Assembly: GCA_963756605.1 (NCBI GenBank)
Contig: CAVWOT010000039.1
Location: forward strand, 1 to 64,000
Length of the DNA stretch: 64,000 nucleotides
DNA from: Bog-159 sp963756605
GTDB taxonomy: Bacteria; Acidobacteriota; Terriglobia; Bryobacterales; Bryobacteraceae
Direction: 5' to 3'
The notes below the pieces were generated by a model that was given only the letters and a program-made list of their open reading frames with translations, was not told where the DNA came from and ran no database searches. Below are positions 9,597-18,500 of the stretch, in pieces. Made by a program: the position numbers and the translations under genes. Position 1 is the first letter of the stretch. Each line of letters starts with the position of its first letter.

Positions 9597-9773
9597 TTAG
9601 CGGGCTGAACCGGCCAGGCTTAAAACGCGTTCCTCGCAAAGCACCCACTTGGGTGAGTGATCCTTACCGGGGCATGCGGGAAATTTTTCCCCGGCCTGCA
9701 CGCGAATCTCAGCGCCGCATATCGCGCACCGATAGCGTCCACTTTCCGGACTGGTTTGAGCTATTTCACGCAT
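9597..9773 (-). CDS. Small zinc-ribbon-like protein
   Basis: A 58-residue ORF from the ATG at 9773 (MREIAQTSPESGRYRCAICG). Cysteines are arranged as CAIC, then GEKFPACPGKDHSPKWVLC. The first pair with a G-x-E strand and the later pair make a rubredoxin-like zinc ribbon. GGAGC lies about 11 bases ahead of the ATG. The coding pattern and the motif make it likely to be real. It lies convergently behind the ADOP permease. Function unknown; many such ribbons bind nucleic acid or serve as small metal-binding adapters. Confidence 0.6.
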   Translation of the reverse strand: MREIAQTSPESGRYRCAICGAEIRVQAGEKFPACPGKDHSPKWVLCEERVLSLAGSAR

Positions 9774-9942
9774 ATCTAAAGCTGCTCCAGGTTAGATTTG
9801 GGCATCGTGTCATTTATACGCGCATCTTCCGCGCCAGTGTATCGCATCGCACGGAATCACGTTCGCATGGCGATAAAAGGGGAATAGGGTACTTTGGTGT
9901 TGGATGAATGTCCAATTGGGTACATCCGCATTGTAACCGATT

Positions 9943-10842
9943 TTAGGCCGCCACAATATTTTCGAGGGCCTGCTCCAGCACCGGAAACCGGAAAACGTAC
10001 CCCGCGGTTTCGGCCGCCTTAGGCAGCACGCGCTGGCTGGCCAACAACAGCTCGGCCATTTCACCAAACATGAGCTTGAGGGTGAACGCGGGCATGGGAA
10101 CGATGGCCGGCCGGGAGAGGCTGTGGCCCAGCGCTTTACTGAAATCCGCATTTGAGACGGGATTGGGCGAGGTGCCGTTGACGGCTCCGCGCACCGGATT
10201 GGCGAGCGAGTGCTGGATCATGCCCACCAGGTCGTCCAGGTGCACCCACGACATCCATTGATTGCCGTGCCCCAGTTTGCCGCCCATGCCGGCCTTGAAC
10301 GGCGGCAGCATCTTCGCCAGCGCGCCGCCGTTAGCGCCCAGCACTACCCCGGTGCGCAGCTTCACCAGGCGGATGCCCAACGACTCTGCCACGTCGGCTT
10401 CCTTCTCCCAAGCCACGCATACATCCGCCATGAATCCGTCGCCAGGTGCGGAAGATTCCGTGAGCACTTCATCTCCGCGCGAACCGTAGTAACCGATCGC
10501 CGACCCGCACACCAATACCGTGGGGCGCCGCTGGGCGGTCGAGAGCGCTTGCACGAGGTGGCGTGTGCCCGTGGTGCGGCTGTCGCGAATCTTCTGTTTG
10601 ACCTCATCGTTCCAGCGCTGCGCGATGGGCTCGCCCGCCAGGTGCACGACCGCGTCTACGCCATCCAGGCTGTCGGCCGGTGGTTGGCCTTTCATCGCAT
10701 CCCAGACGAACAATTGCACGCCCGGCGGCAGGTTCGTTCCGGCGTGCCGGCTCAGCACGCGCAATTTGTGTTCTCCGCCGCCGAGCGCCTTCATGAGCCG
10801 CCGTCCTACGAATCCGGAAGCGCCGGTAATCGCGATGTCCAT
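9943..10842 (-). CDS. SDR39U1/YfcH-type NAD(P)-dependent epimerase (TIGR01777)
   Basis: A 299-residue extended short-chain dehydrogenase. The nucleotide-binding glycine motif is at the start (MDIAITGASGFVGRRLMKAL). GVDAVVHLAGEPIAQRWND follows, then GSAIGYYGSRGDE with the YG segment typical of this branch, FMADVCVAWE, RTGVVLG and the substrate loop GQWMSWVHLDDLVGMI-like sequence. The C-terminal 45 residues fit DUF1731 (LLASQRVLPKAAETAGYVFRFPVLEQAL). The ATG at 10842 is taken because a -10-like TACTCT lies 9 bases upstream and the longer frame adds unrelated residues. It is divergent from the HipA-like gene. Substrate is unknown for the whole family. Confidence 0.9.
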   Translation of the reverse strand: MDIAITGASGFVGRRLMKALGGGEHKLRVLSRHAGTNLPPGVQLFVWDAMKGQPPADSLDGVDAVVHLAGEPIAQRWNDEVKQKIRDSRTTGTRHLVQALSTAQRRPTVLVCGSAIGYYGSRGDEVLTESSAPGDGFMADVCVAWEKEADVAESLGIRLVKLRTGVVLGANGGALAKMLPPFKAGMGGKLGHGNQWMSWVHLDDLVGMIQHSLANPVRGAVNGTSPNPVSNADFSKALGHSLSRPAIVPMPAFTLKLMFGEMAELLLASQRVLPKAAETAGYVFRFPVLEQALENIVAA

Positions 10843-10901
10843 ATAAGGACTAGAGTAGCGTGAAAAGATGGAGGCCGGGCTTGCTACACTCATGAAATTG
10901 A

Positions 10902-11684
10902 ATGCTGCGCACCGTCGAAGCCACGCGCTACGTGACACCGCTCCGCGAAGGAGGCTCGCTGCCGGCGCTGGTCGAGGCCGATGATTTGGGCCTCTACGTT
11001 CTCAAGTTCACCGGCGCTGGACAAGGGCCGCTGGCGCTGGTCGCCGAGATCGTCGCGGGCGGCATCGGCCGCGCCCTCGGCCTGAATGTGCCGGAACTGG
11101 TGCTCATCGAAGTGGACGCCGCTCTGGGGCGCAACGAACCAGACGCTGAGATCCGCGCTCTACTGCAGGCCAGCCTGGGTTGGAATCTGGGCATGGATTT
11201 TCTGCCCGGCGCCGTCATGTTCGATCCGGCGGCCGGCGACGCTCCTACATCCGAACTGGCGTCGATGGCCGTCTGGTTCGATGCATTCGTGACGAATGTC
11301 GACCGCACCGCCCGCAATCCGAATCTGCTCTGCTGGCATAAGTCGCTGTACTTCATCGATCACGGCGCGGCGCTCTACTTCCATCACGACTGGAAGGACC
11401 CCGCGGCCAGCGCGCAAACCCGGTTTCCAGCGATTCGCGACCATGTGCTGCTGCCCCACGCAGATCGCGTCGATGCCGTGGATGCCGCCCTGCGCGCGCG
11501 GCTCAACGATGCTCTATTCGCCGAGGTGCTCGCAGACGTTCCGGAGGCCTGGCTATTGCCCGCCCCGGGTGCGCTCACTCCCCAAGCCAAGCGGGCAGGC
11601 TATGTCGATTACCTGGCCGCGCGTCTCCGCGCCGCGCCATTATTCGTAGAGGAGGCGGTGCGTGCGCGCCATGCCCTCGTATGA
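10902..11684 (+). CDS. HipA-like kinase-fold protein
   Basis: A 260-residue protein of the short HipA-like group. Visible features are GLYVLKFTGAGQGPLALVAEIV (the strand and helix with the ATP-binding lysine), GLNVPELVLIEVD, WFDAFVTNVDRTARNPNLLCW (the catalytic loop: D and N in the place of the kinase HxDxxxxN) and LYFIDHGAALYFHH (the DFG-like metal site, here IDHG). It lacks the HipA N-terminal subdomain and has no HipB gene beside it. Instead it overlaps a DUF3037 gene, a pairing I know from other genomes but without an assigned function. A TACACT -10-like box ends 11 bases before the ATG. Confidence 0.8.
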   Translation: MLRTVEATRYVTPLREGGSLPALVEADDLGLYVLKFTGAGQGPLALVAEIVAGGIGRALGLNVPELVLIEVDAALGRNEPDAEIRALLQASLGWNLGMDFLPGAVMFDPAAGDAPTSELASMAVWFDAFVTNVDRTARNPNLLCWHKSLYFIDHGAALYFHHDWKDPAASAQTRFPAIRDHVLLPHADRVDAVDAALRARLNDALFAEVLADVPEAWLLPAPGALTPQAKRAGYVDYLAARLRAAPLFVEEAVRARHALV

Positions 11685-12048
11685 TTATGCCGTCCTGCGG
11701 GTCGTTCCATCCGTGGAACGCGAGGAGTTCCTGAACGCCGGCGTGGTCTTGCACTGCCCCGAGCGGGAGTTTCTGGGCTGCCGCATACACCTCGACGAAA
11801 GCCGCCTGCGCGCGTTATGGCCCTTGCTCGATGTGGACCTGATCCGGCGCCACCTGGATGCCTCCGCGAAAATATGCGCCGGCGATGCCGATGGCGGGCC
11901 CATCGCCAGGCTCTCCCGCCGCGAACGCTTCCAGTGGCTGGTGGCGCCCCGCAGCACCACGCTGCAGGTCTCGCCCGTCCACAGCGGAGTGTGTGACTCG
12001 CCGGCGGAGGCGCTGGATGAAATTTTCCGCCGGCTGGTCCTCAAGTGA
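11662..12048 (+). CDS. DUF3037 protein, partner of the HipA-like gene
   Basis: A 128-residue protein that begins with the DUF3037 hallmark SYDYAVLRVVPSVEREEFLNAGVVL, followed by C-x-x-REFLGCRI and the C-terminal VHSGVCDSPAEALDEIFRRLV. The GTG at 11662 is preferred over the ATG at 11671 because GAGGAGG at 11649-11655 is 6 bases from the former. It overlaps the end of the HipA-like gene by 23 bases, so the two are translated together. DUF3037 has no known activity; the constant pairing suggests that it is a substrate or a regulator of the kinase-like protein. Confidence 0.8.
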   Translation: MRAMPSYDYAVLRVVPSVEREEFLNAGVVLHCPEREFLGCRIHLDESRLRALWPLLDVDLIRRHLDASAKICAGDADGGPIARLSRRERFQWLVAPRSTTLQVSPVHSGVCDSPAEALDEIFRRLVLK

Positions 12049-12066
12049 CCGGCGCGCCTCGTGGTG

Positions 12067-12735
12067 CTACTTCTCAAGCGGTTTGACGGCGACTTCCTTA
12101 AAGAAAACGATGTCATTGTCGCTGTGGTTCTGCAAACCGATGTAGCCTTCGAGCGGTCGCGGCCCCCTTTGCGGTTCGAAGCTGAACTTGCGCGGACCGA
12201 CTGGCTGCCCTTCGGTGTAGTCCGTTACCTTCACGCCATTCAGGAGGACGCTGGTGTGGGGTCCGTCGAGCGTGATTTCCATGGTGTTCCATTCGGGACC
12301 GGGCTTGCCGGGGCGCGCCAGTGCCTCGGTCTGCGAATACAACGTGCCGGTGGCGTGATAGGCAGTCTCGTGCGATTTCTCAGGCTCGTTATCAATCTGA
12401 ACTTCGTAGCCGTAGTGCACCGGCATCCATTCCTCGCGCGGCGGAATCGGAATGCGAATAAATACGCCGGAATTGTCGTTGTGGTCGCGCATCTTGTAGA
12501 CCACCCGGATGACGGAGTTCGAGATCTTGCCGCCGGTCCACCACAGCAGTCCCATGCCACCGTGCGTCCGGATGAGTCCATCCTCCACGGTCATCGAGCC
12601 GGGTCCTACGTGCTGCCAGCCCGTAAGATCGTGCCCGTTAAACAGTTGCTGCCATTCGGCTGCCACGGCGGGAATCTGGAGACAGCCCGCACTGATAAGG
12701 ATGCACAGAAAGTTGCGCTTCGTCCGCTTGGTCAT
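12067..12735 (-). CDS. Secreted DUF1080 (3-keto-disaccharide hydrolase-like) protein
   Basis: A 222-residue protein with a signal peptide (residues 1-26, ending PAVAAE) and one DUF1080 domain. The domain starts WQQLFNGHDLTGWQHVG and includes NSVIRVVYKMRDHNDNSGVFIRIP, YGYEVQIDNEP, EWNTMEITLDG, VLLNGVKV and EGYIGLQNHSDNDIVFFKEVAVKPL. DUF1080 proteins have a concanavalin-like sandwich fold, and some cleave 3-keto-glycosides. It stands alone, divergent from the small membrane protein at 12786. The TAGAAT box at 12744-12749 (minus strand) is 8 bases from the ATG, suggesting a leaderless transcript. Confidence 0.88.
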   Translation of the reverse strand: MTKRTKRNFLCILISAGCLQIPAVAAEWQQLFNGHDLTGWQHVGPGSMTVEDGLIRTHGGMGLLWWTGGKISNSVIRVVYKMRDHNDNSGVFIRIPIPPREEWMPVHYGYEVQIDNEPEKSHETAYHATGTLYSQTEALARPGKPGPEWNTMEITLDGPHTSVLLNGVKVTDYTEGQPVGPRKFSFEPQRGPRPLEGYIGLQNHSDNDIVFFKEVAVKPLEK

Positions 12736-12785
12736 CGATACACATTCTAGCGCGCGTCACACGGCGCGGCGGTTATGATGGAAGC
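12736..12785. promoter_or_regulatory. Divergent promoters with -10 boxes at both starts
   Basis: Only 50 bases separate the two divergent genes. On the minus strand TAGAAT (12749-12744) is 8 bases from the ATG. On the plus strand TATGAT (12774-12779) is 6 bases from the GTG at 12786. Neither gene has room for a Shine-Dalgarno site, so both transcripts should be leaderless. Confidence 0.55.
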
Positions 12786-13142
12786 GTGCAGCGGCCGCCC
12801 CGGTTACTGATTCTTTCCGTAGCCTTCTTGGTGGCCATTGCCGCCACGCTGATATTCGGGATCAGGGCGGGCCGGCACGCCCGCCGTCTCCGCTTCGAAA
12901 ACGAACCGATTCGTCCCTGGATGAGCGTTCCGTTCATAGCCCACACGCACCATGTGCCGGCCGCCACGCTGTTCCGCGCGATCGGCATCGTGCCTGAGCC
13001 ACACGACCGGCGCCCGCTGCGGGTGATCGCGCGCGAGGAGCACCGGCCGGTGGAGGACCTGATCGAGGATCTCGACCGCGCGCTGGCGGCCGCCGGCCAC
13101 ATGCATCCCGGCCTGGAATCCCCGCGGGACAAGGCCCCCTGA
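12786..13142 (+). CDS. Single-pass membrane protein of unknown function
   Basis: A 118-residue protein from a GTG start. Residues 7-25 form one membrane helix (LILSVAFLVAIAATLIFGI) followed by the basic stretch RAGRHARRLR. The soluble part reads RPWMSVPFIAHTHHVPAATLFRAIGI and VEDLIEDLDRALAAAG. The pattern of a short anchor and a domain with HTHHVP followed by a paired-helix end is not one I can name. Its stop overlaps the start of the DedA gene (TGATG), so the two are translationally coupled and probably work together at the membrane. Confidence 0.65.
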   Translation: MQRPPRLLILSVAFLVAIAATLIFGIRAGRHARRLRFENEPIRPWMSVPFIAHTHHVPAATLFRAIGIVPEPHDRRPLRVIAREEHRPVEDLIEDLDRALAAAGHMHPGLESPRDKAP

Positions 13143-13744
13143 TGCGCGAACTGATTCTGTCGGCGCTCTCCCAATACGGCTCTCCCGCGCTCTTTGTGGT
13201 GGTGACGATCGCGTCCATCGGGGTGCCATTGCCCATCAACTTATTGCTCATTGTTACCGGCTCGCTGGTGGCGCAGCGGGTCATGCCCATGTGGTCGGCT
13301 ATCGTGCTGGCCAGCAGTGGTTCGATCATCGGCGATCAGATCGGATACGCCATCGGCCGCTGGGGAGGCACGGCGCTGGTGGCCCGGTTTGGGAAAATGC
13401 TCGGCGGCCGCGAGCGCATCGCCAGCGCCGAAAACCAGGCGCGCCGCTGGGGCGGGATGGGGGTCTTCCTAAGCCGTTGGGCAGTGACGCCGCTGGGAGC
13501 CCTGATCAACTTTACCAGCGGCACCGCGGAATATCCGTGGCCGCGATTTCTGTTCTGGGACGTGCTGGGCGATGTGATCGGGGCGGCCCTCTACATCGTG
13601 CTGGGGTTCTTTTTCAGCGATCGGATCCTGGCGCTGGATGCCGCATTGGGCGATTTCACCTGGATGATCCTGGCGCTGCTGGCGGCGCTGGTGCTGGGAT
13701 GGCTGCTCTGGCGATACGTGCGAGACACAACCACCAGCCACTAG
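13142..13744 (+). CDS. DedA-family membrane protein (SNARE-associated/VTT domain)
   Basis: A 200-residue integral membrane protein. The hallmarks are SIGVPLPINLLLIVTGSLVA, the re-entrant segment GSIIGDQIGYAIGRWGG, and FLSRW followed by PLGALINFTSGTAEYPWPRFLFWDVLGDVIG. Two C-terminal helices end LGWLLWRY. DedA proteins are implicated in lipid-carrier recycling and membrane potential. The family's conserved arginine is seen in the FLSRW segment. It is coupled to the preceding small anchored protein and followed by a strong hairpin shared with the convergent gene. Confidence 0.9.
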   Translation: MRELILSALSQYGSPALFVVVTIASIGVPLPINLLLIVTGSLVAQRVMPMWSAIVLASSGSIIGDQIGYAIGRWGGTALVARFGKMLGGRERIASAENQARRWGGMGVFLSRWAVTPLGALINFTSGTAEYPWPRFLFWDVLGDVIGAALYIVLGFFFSDRILALDAALGDFTWMILALLAALVLGWLLWRYVRDTTTSH

Positions 13745-13770
13745 CCACCCAACCACCAGCCACGGCGAAC

Positions 13771-13791
13771 GTAGCTCGCCCGGCGAGCTAC
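13771..13791. terminator. Hairpin between convergent genes
   Basis: GTAGCTCGCC, one C, then GGCGAGCTAC: a perfect 10-bp stem. There is no T-run on either side, so it may act by structure or with Rho. It overlaps the stop codon of the minus-strand gene and lies 27 bases behind dedA. Confidence 0.5.
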
Positions 13792-15497
13792 GACCGCCCT
13801 CCAGTGGGCAACGTCAGAATGGCCGGCTTGAAGGTCCAGGCGGCGCCTTCGTCCCGGATGGACCGCGTGCGGATAAAAATCACGTCCTGGCTCCAGAACA
13901 TTTCCGCCATCTTCACTTGCAACCTGGCGTCGGGCACTGGATTGACTAAAGCCTCCGCCATCAGCCGCAACAACTGCGCCGCATTCAGATTTATGCCATC
14001 GACACTGATCTGGAAAGGAATGGAGTTTTGGGGTGCTGCGCGCCAGGCGTCGTCGTGCAGGTGGCCGGTCAGTTGGGCGCACACGCGCGCCACCGATGCG
14101 ACGGTCACTTCGCCCGAGTTCGGCCCTCGGTCTCTGGTTGTTTCGGTCGGACCAAATACCGGCACTACTTTCACGGATGAGGGTAGTTTGCCGTCGCGGC
14201 TGAACGCCGCCAGCGCGTCGGTCATTACCTGGAACATATCCGCGAGCGAAAGATAGTGGCCGTCCGCCAGAAGATATGCGGGTGGCGCGGTTTTGCCGGC
14301 CCAATCGCGCAATGCACCTTCCAGGCTGGAGCGCAGCTTAGACACGTTGATGCTGTAGCCTGTACTGGGTCCGGCCATTTGCCGCAGATCGGAGTTCGAA
14401 ACAAACCGGCTGTCGCCATTGGTGGGAAAGAAATCCTGTGTCAGCCAACGAAGCACGCCATCCTCCTTGGCATAGGCGGCGTCCACTTCGGCCGCGGGGC
14501 GCCGCGCCTCGGGCGGCAGACCGGGATGCTCCGGATGGTTGTACGCATAAGCCAGCGGAGACTGCGGGAAGGCTGGCGTCAAGTAACTGCGCGGATTGGC
14601 GAGTTCCACGTGGATGATGCGAATTCTGGACCTATCGAGATTGGCAGCCACTTTTTGCAACGCCTCCGGTCCATCGGAAGCCCGAAATAGTCGGAGATCG
14701 GGCTTGCTGGATTCCGACGAGCGCAAGACGTTATCCTGCCAATACAGCTCGGGCGAGGTCTCGGGTATGGGGCTCATGTCGCGGCTGAACTTGAGTGCCC
14801 AGGTGCGGTAGAGCGGCCCCGGCCCGTGCACGGGACTGCCGTCGGGAACTCCGAACATGATGGCTTGCGGAGACAGGCGGCGGATCTGATGAACTGTTTC
14901 GGAATCCGGACCAACCTCGGGCATCAGGCCGACCATCACGTCCGGAACCGCCAGGTAGACACCCGTAATGCACTTAGCCGGGCCGAAGATTTCCTGCATC
15001 TTTTTCAGGCCGCCGTCGCCGGCTGCAGGCGCCCCTGTCAGGGGATCGCGCGCCTCGGTGAGAACTTTCTCCGCCGCATTGACCCGCACCAGCCAGCGGT
15101 CCGCAGCGCCATTTGTATGTGAGAAGTCATTCAGGGGCCGGCGCTTATAAGTCGGTTCATCGGCGCCGTCATAACCTGGTTCGATCACGCCGCGATCGAT
15201 AAAGCCCTTCACATAATCCAAGATGTGGGTCTGGCCGTTGTGATCGGCCAGCGCCTGGCTGACCGCGCCCGAAAAGAGAATAGTCGCGGTGACATGGCTG
15301 GCCGGGTGTTCCTGGCGATACCGCTCGAGCATCGGCAAGAGGCGGCGCAGCCGGTCTTCCGTCAAGTCGAGATTGACGTGGTCGCTGATGCGTGCATAAA
15401 GATAAATCTCTACGGGTTGCTGTCTACTGGGCGAGCCTCCTGAGAGCGCACCGGCCAGCAGCATAGTTATAATACTGGAATAAGAAAGGCGTCTCAC
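13788..15497 (-). CDS. Secreted protein with deacetylase-like front and PMBR-like repeats
   Basis: A 569-residue exported protein. The GTG at 15497 is chosen because AGGAGA lies 6 bases ahead; the longer frame runs through a repeat. A signal peptide (SYSSIITMLLAGALSGGS) is followed by VEIYLYARISDHVNLDLTEDRLRRLLPMLERYR, HVTATILFSGA and IDRGVIEPGYDGADEP, which resembles a polysaccharide-deacetylase-like barrel with an early D-H pair. At the C-terminus two segments, YLSLADMFQVMTDALAAF with GKLPSSVKV and then INLNAAQLLRLMAEALV, resemble pseudomurein-binding repeats. A role at the cell surface is likely; the catalytic residues and substrate are not certain. It lies alone, convergent with dedA. Confidence 0.6.
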   Translation of the reverse strand: MRRLSYSSIITMLLAGALSGGSPSRQQPVEIYLYARISDHVNLDLTEDRLRRLLPMLERYRQEHPASHVTATILFSGAVSQALADHNGQTHILDYVKGFIDRGVIEPGYDGADEPTYKRRPLNDFSHTNGAADRWLVRVNAAEKVLTEARDPLTGAPAAGDGGLKKMQEIFGPAKCITGVYLAVPDVMVGLMPEVGPDSETVHQIRRLSPQAIMFGVPDGSPVHGPGPLYRTWALKFSRDMSPIPETSPELYWQDNVLRSSESSKPDLRLFRASDGPEALQKVAANLDRSRIRIIHVELANPRSYLTPAFPQSPLAYAYNHPEHPGLPPEARRPAAEVDAAYAKEDGVLRWLTQDFFPTNGDSRFVSNSDLRQMAGPSTGYSINVSKLRSSLEGALRDWAGKTAPPAYLLADGHYLSLADMFQVMTDALAAFSRDGKLPSSVKVVPVFGPTETTRDRGPNSGEVTVASVARVCAQLTGHLHDDAWRAAPQNSIPFQISVDGINLNAAQLLRLMAEALVNPVPDARLQVKMAEMFWSQDVIFIRTRSIRDEGAAWTFKPAILTLPTGGRS

Positions 15498-15512
15498 TAA
15501 CTGTCTCCTTGG

Positions 15513-15540
15513 CGGAACCGCTCCCTCACGGTCGCGGTTC
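15513..15540. repeat. Copy of a widespread intergenic element (NRDREGAVPP when translated)
   Basis: An inverted-repeat-like segment running from GGAACCGCT to CGCGGTTC. In the minus frame it reads PNRDREGAVPP. I associate this peptide with false N-terminal extensions in acidobacterial annotations, which implies that the DNA is repeated in such genomes. Only one copy is in this window, so the repeat status is recalled, not shown. Confidence 0.4.
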
Positions 15541-15588
15541 GGTAGCGCGCGGTAACGTTGTGGTGCCGCGCGCGTGAGCAAGCGGCTC

Positions 15589-18500
15589 TTAGTGGTACCT
15601 GGGAATCGTTATGGTCGCCTGGTTCGACTGGCAGATCTCCGCATCATTCGAGTTCAGCGGCTGTACATAGTAATAATAAGTCTGGCCGTTCTTGAGCCCC
15701 GTGGTGTGATCGACAAACACGGTGGAAGTGGTTTTGCCCACCGCGACGAAGGTGCCGCCCTGCGTCGGGCTACGGAGAATCTTGTAGCCGGCGGCATTCG
15801 TTTGATGAGACCAGGTTAAAGTAACCGTGGCGGCCGACAGTGGGGTTTGCGGCTTTCCCTTTCCGTTCAGGTTATCAATGCACGCCGTAATGATAGACTG
15901 CTTCAAGATAATCAGTGCCCAGGGCGTTTCAAACAGACTCTGGGTAGAGTTCTGATCATAAAAGGTCGGCTGGCCCCAGTGGCCATCCGAGAACTGGCGC
16001 TCGACCAGTGTTTGGGCGAAACCGTCGCAGGCATCCGTGCCGCCATGTGCCGGAGACAAAGCGCCGTACCAGTCAATGGGGTTTGTACCTGCCGGCTCGT
16101 CTTCCAGAAACTGAATGGGTGAAAGCGAAAAACCGGGATCATGCAGCAGCATCGATTTGGAAAATGAAAGCATGCCGTAGGTATAGTAGAGCGGATCCAT
16201 ATACACATTCTGCTGGCTGGGAGTATTGAAGTTATAGCAGAGATTGTCGTGATAAAAAGATTCCGCCATATTCCAGCGCTGGTCGGCATTTTGCGCGGTG
16301 GTCCTGCCGATGCCGTCCATAGCCATTTGGACCATACCGGACGGAGTGACAGCGAAAGCACCCCACGGTTCAAAACCGTAAGCATAGTCGCCGCCGTATC
16401 CGAATGCTCCAACTACAGAATTGTTGTTTGCGATACCCGTGCAATTCCAGGAGCTATTGCCCTCGATCAGACAGGGCTCGCTGGGATTCACGTCCTGGCT
16501 GTAAGTTACCCACACCTGGTTCGTATCCAGCGTGACACTGGGAATAGGAATGCCGAATCCGCGGAAGCCGGCGATCAGACCGATCGCATTCCACTGCGAC
16601 ACGGAGTTGTCGTCGTAGTCCGGGCTGCTGGTCGCCGCGCAATAATACTGCCAGCCGCCACCCGCATCATAGCCGCTTTGTGTCGCGCCGTCATAGGGGT
16701 CGGCATAATACTGGCAATACTCAATGCCGTCCATCAAGTCAATCACGATATTCTGAAAAGTCTGCCCGAACACTCCGGGCAAATTACCCGAGGCCGTCGC
16801 TCCATAGGCCGCCGTGCCGGTTGGGTTGTTACCGGCCACCAGGGCGTCCACATACATTCCGGCTTCATAGCCAGGCTGGCCCGAGTCATTTCCCGCCACC
16901 AGAATCTGATTGTTCTGGTTGTAATCGAAATTTTCGGCACACGGTGGGTTGAGACACGAGGTGCCATTCGGATTGTATTGGATTAAGGTGGCGGGTGACG
17001 TGCAAGTCGGAGGAGTAGTACTGAAATTTGGAACCGATCCGTCGCTGCACCGATCCACCAGTACGGCAGGGTTGTAGGTTATCGACTTAGTTCCCTCGAA
17101 GGCGGTTGGCTCCGGCACCAGAAAAGCCAGCGTGCGCGCCAAGCCGCGCGCCACGTCGTCGGTGTAGGGGTCGGAAGCGAGCCCGTTGGCATAATGCCCA
17201 TTGACCTCGTACGACTGCACGACATTGGCGTCTATGCCTCCGTAGGGGCCGCAGATAGAGCTAGGCGGGCACGGCCCTCCGGAGTCCCAGCCGCCCCAGT
17301 TCACGGTGGTGGTGTTGATGCTGGTTGTGCCTCTCCACATAGTGGTGTGCTCGTACCACAGGCCGTTATCGATCGCCACGTTCACCCGGGAACTCAAAGT
17401 GTCCTGCTCCTGAATCACGGGAAAAGTGCCGTTGCCCTGTACGCTGGTGTTCGTATCCGTAATCGTCAGGACGGCATTCCACGTGGTTCCCGCCGCCGCA
17501 GTGGCCGGATATTGATGCGTGGTCGAGACATCGTAGTTGTTCACGCTCGCATTGCCGACCGTAAAGTTAAAATTTGGCGTGTTGTCGCCGAAGTTCCAGA
17601 CTCCCGTATAGGTATCGGTGGTGTTCGGCAGGATGGCCGTGGCTCCCAGACGGATAGTCGACTCACTCAATGTCGCGGGAGAGGTGCAGGTTGGAGGACT
17701 GACTGTGTAGTTCGGTATCGAGCCGTCGCTGCACACGTTGTAGGTGGTGTGCGGCGTGGAAGGAACCGACGGGGAAAAAGGGACGGTCAGCACCGTGATC
17801 TGCGCATGGGCCAACGGCGGTAGCAGGATCAGCAGCGGCACAATCAACGCGGCGGGAAAGCCAAACCGCGCTGCGCCGCGCATTGCAACCCGATATTTAC
17901 CGCGCCGGAAAAGCAGCAGTGCCAGCACGGCCGTCGAAACCAGCAGCCAGGTGCCCGGTTCAGGAGTCTGAGAACCGATCGGCTCGGTCGCCGCGCTACC
18001 CGTGAAATACAGATTCAGTTGGGTGGGATTCGCGCAGTTCTGGCCGTTTTGGTCGCAGCCATCCACAGGATGGATCTGCTGGAGGTAGAAGCCGCTGGTG
18101 GGAACAATTTCCGACAGGTTGAGGGTGATCACTTCCTCCTGGTTCGCAGCCAGCGTGAAAGCGAAACCCATGGCCAGGGAGGCGTCGCCGTTGCACGTCG
18201 ATCCCACGCAGTTCCCCAGGAAATTGTCGGTGTTTCCCGGTAGGCCGTTCGCGTTGCTGAGCGCGTTGAGAGCAGCGTCGTCCACAATGTCTACACCTGG
18301 CCCCAAGCCGCCCGGCGGAAGACCCGAATTGTAGTAAGCAGACGGATCGCCGATCTCCCAGCTTTGCCCGGCCGCCGGCGTGCCACTGACTGCGCCATAT
18401 TCGTTGAAGTTTGGCGCGCTCAAATCGACGTCCAGCCAGAGGTCGAAGAAATAACTCCCCACGGAGCCTGGAGCGAAGGTAAAAACTAAAGTCCCCTGCC

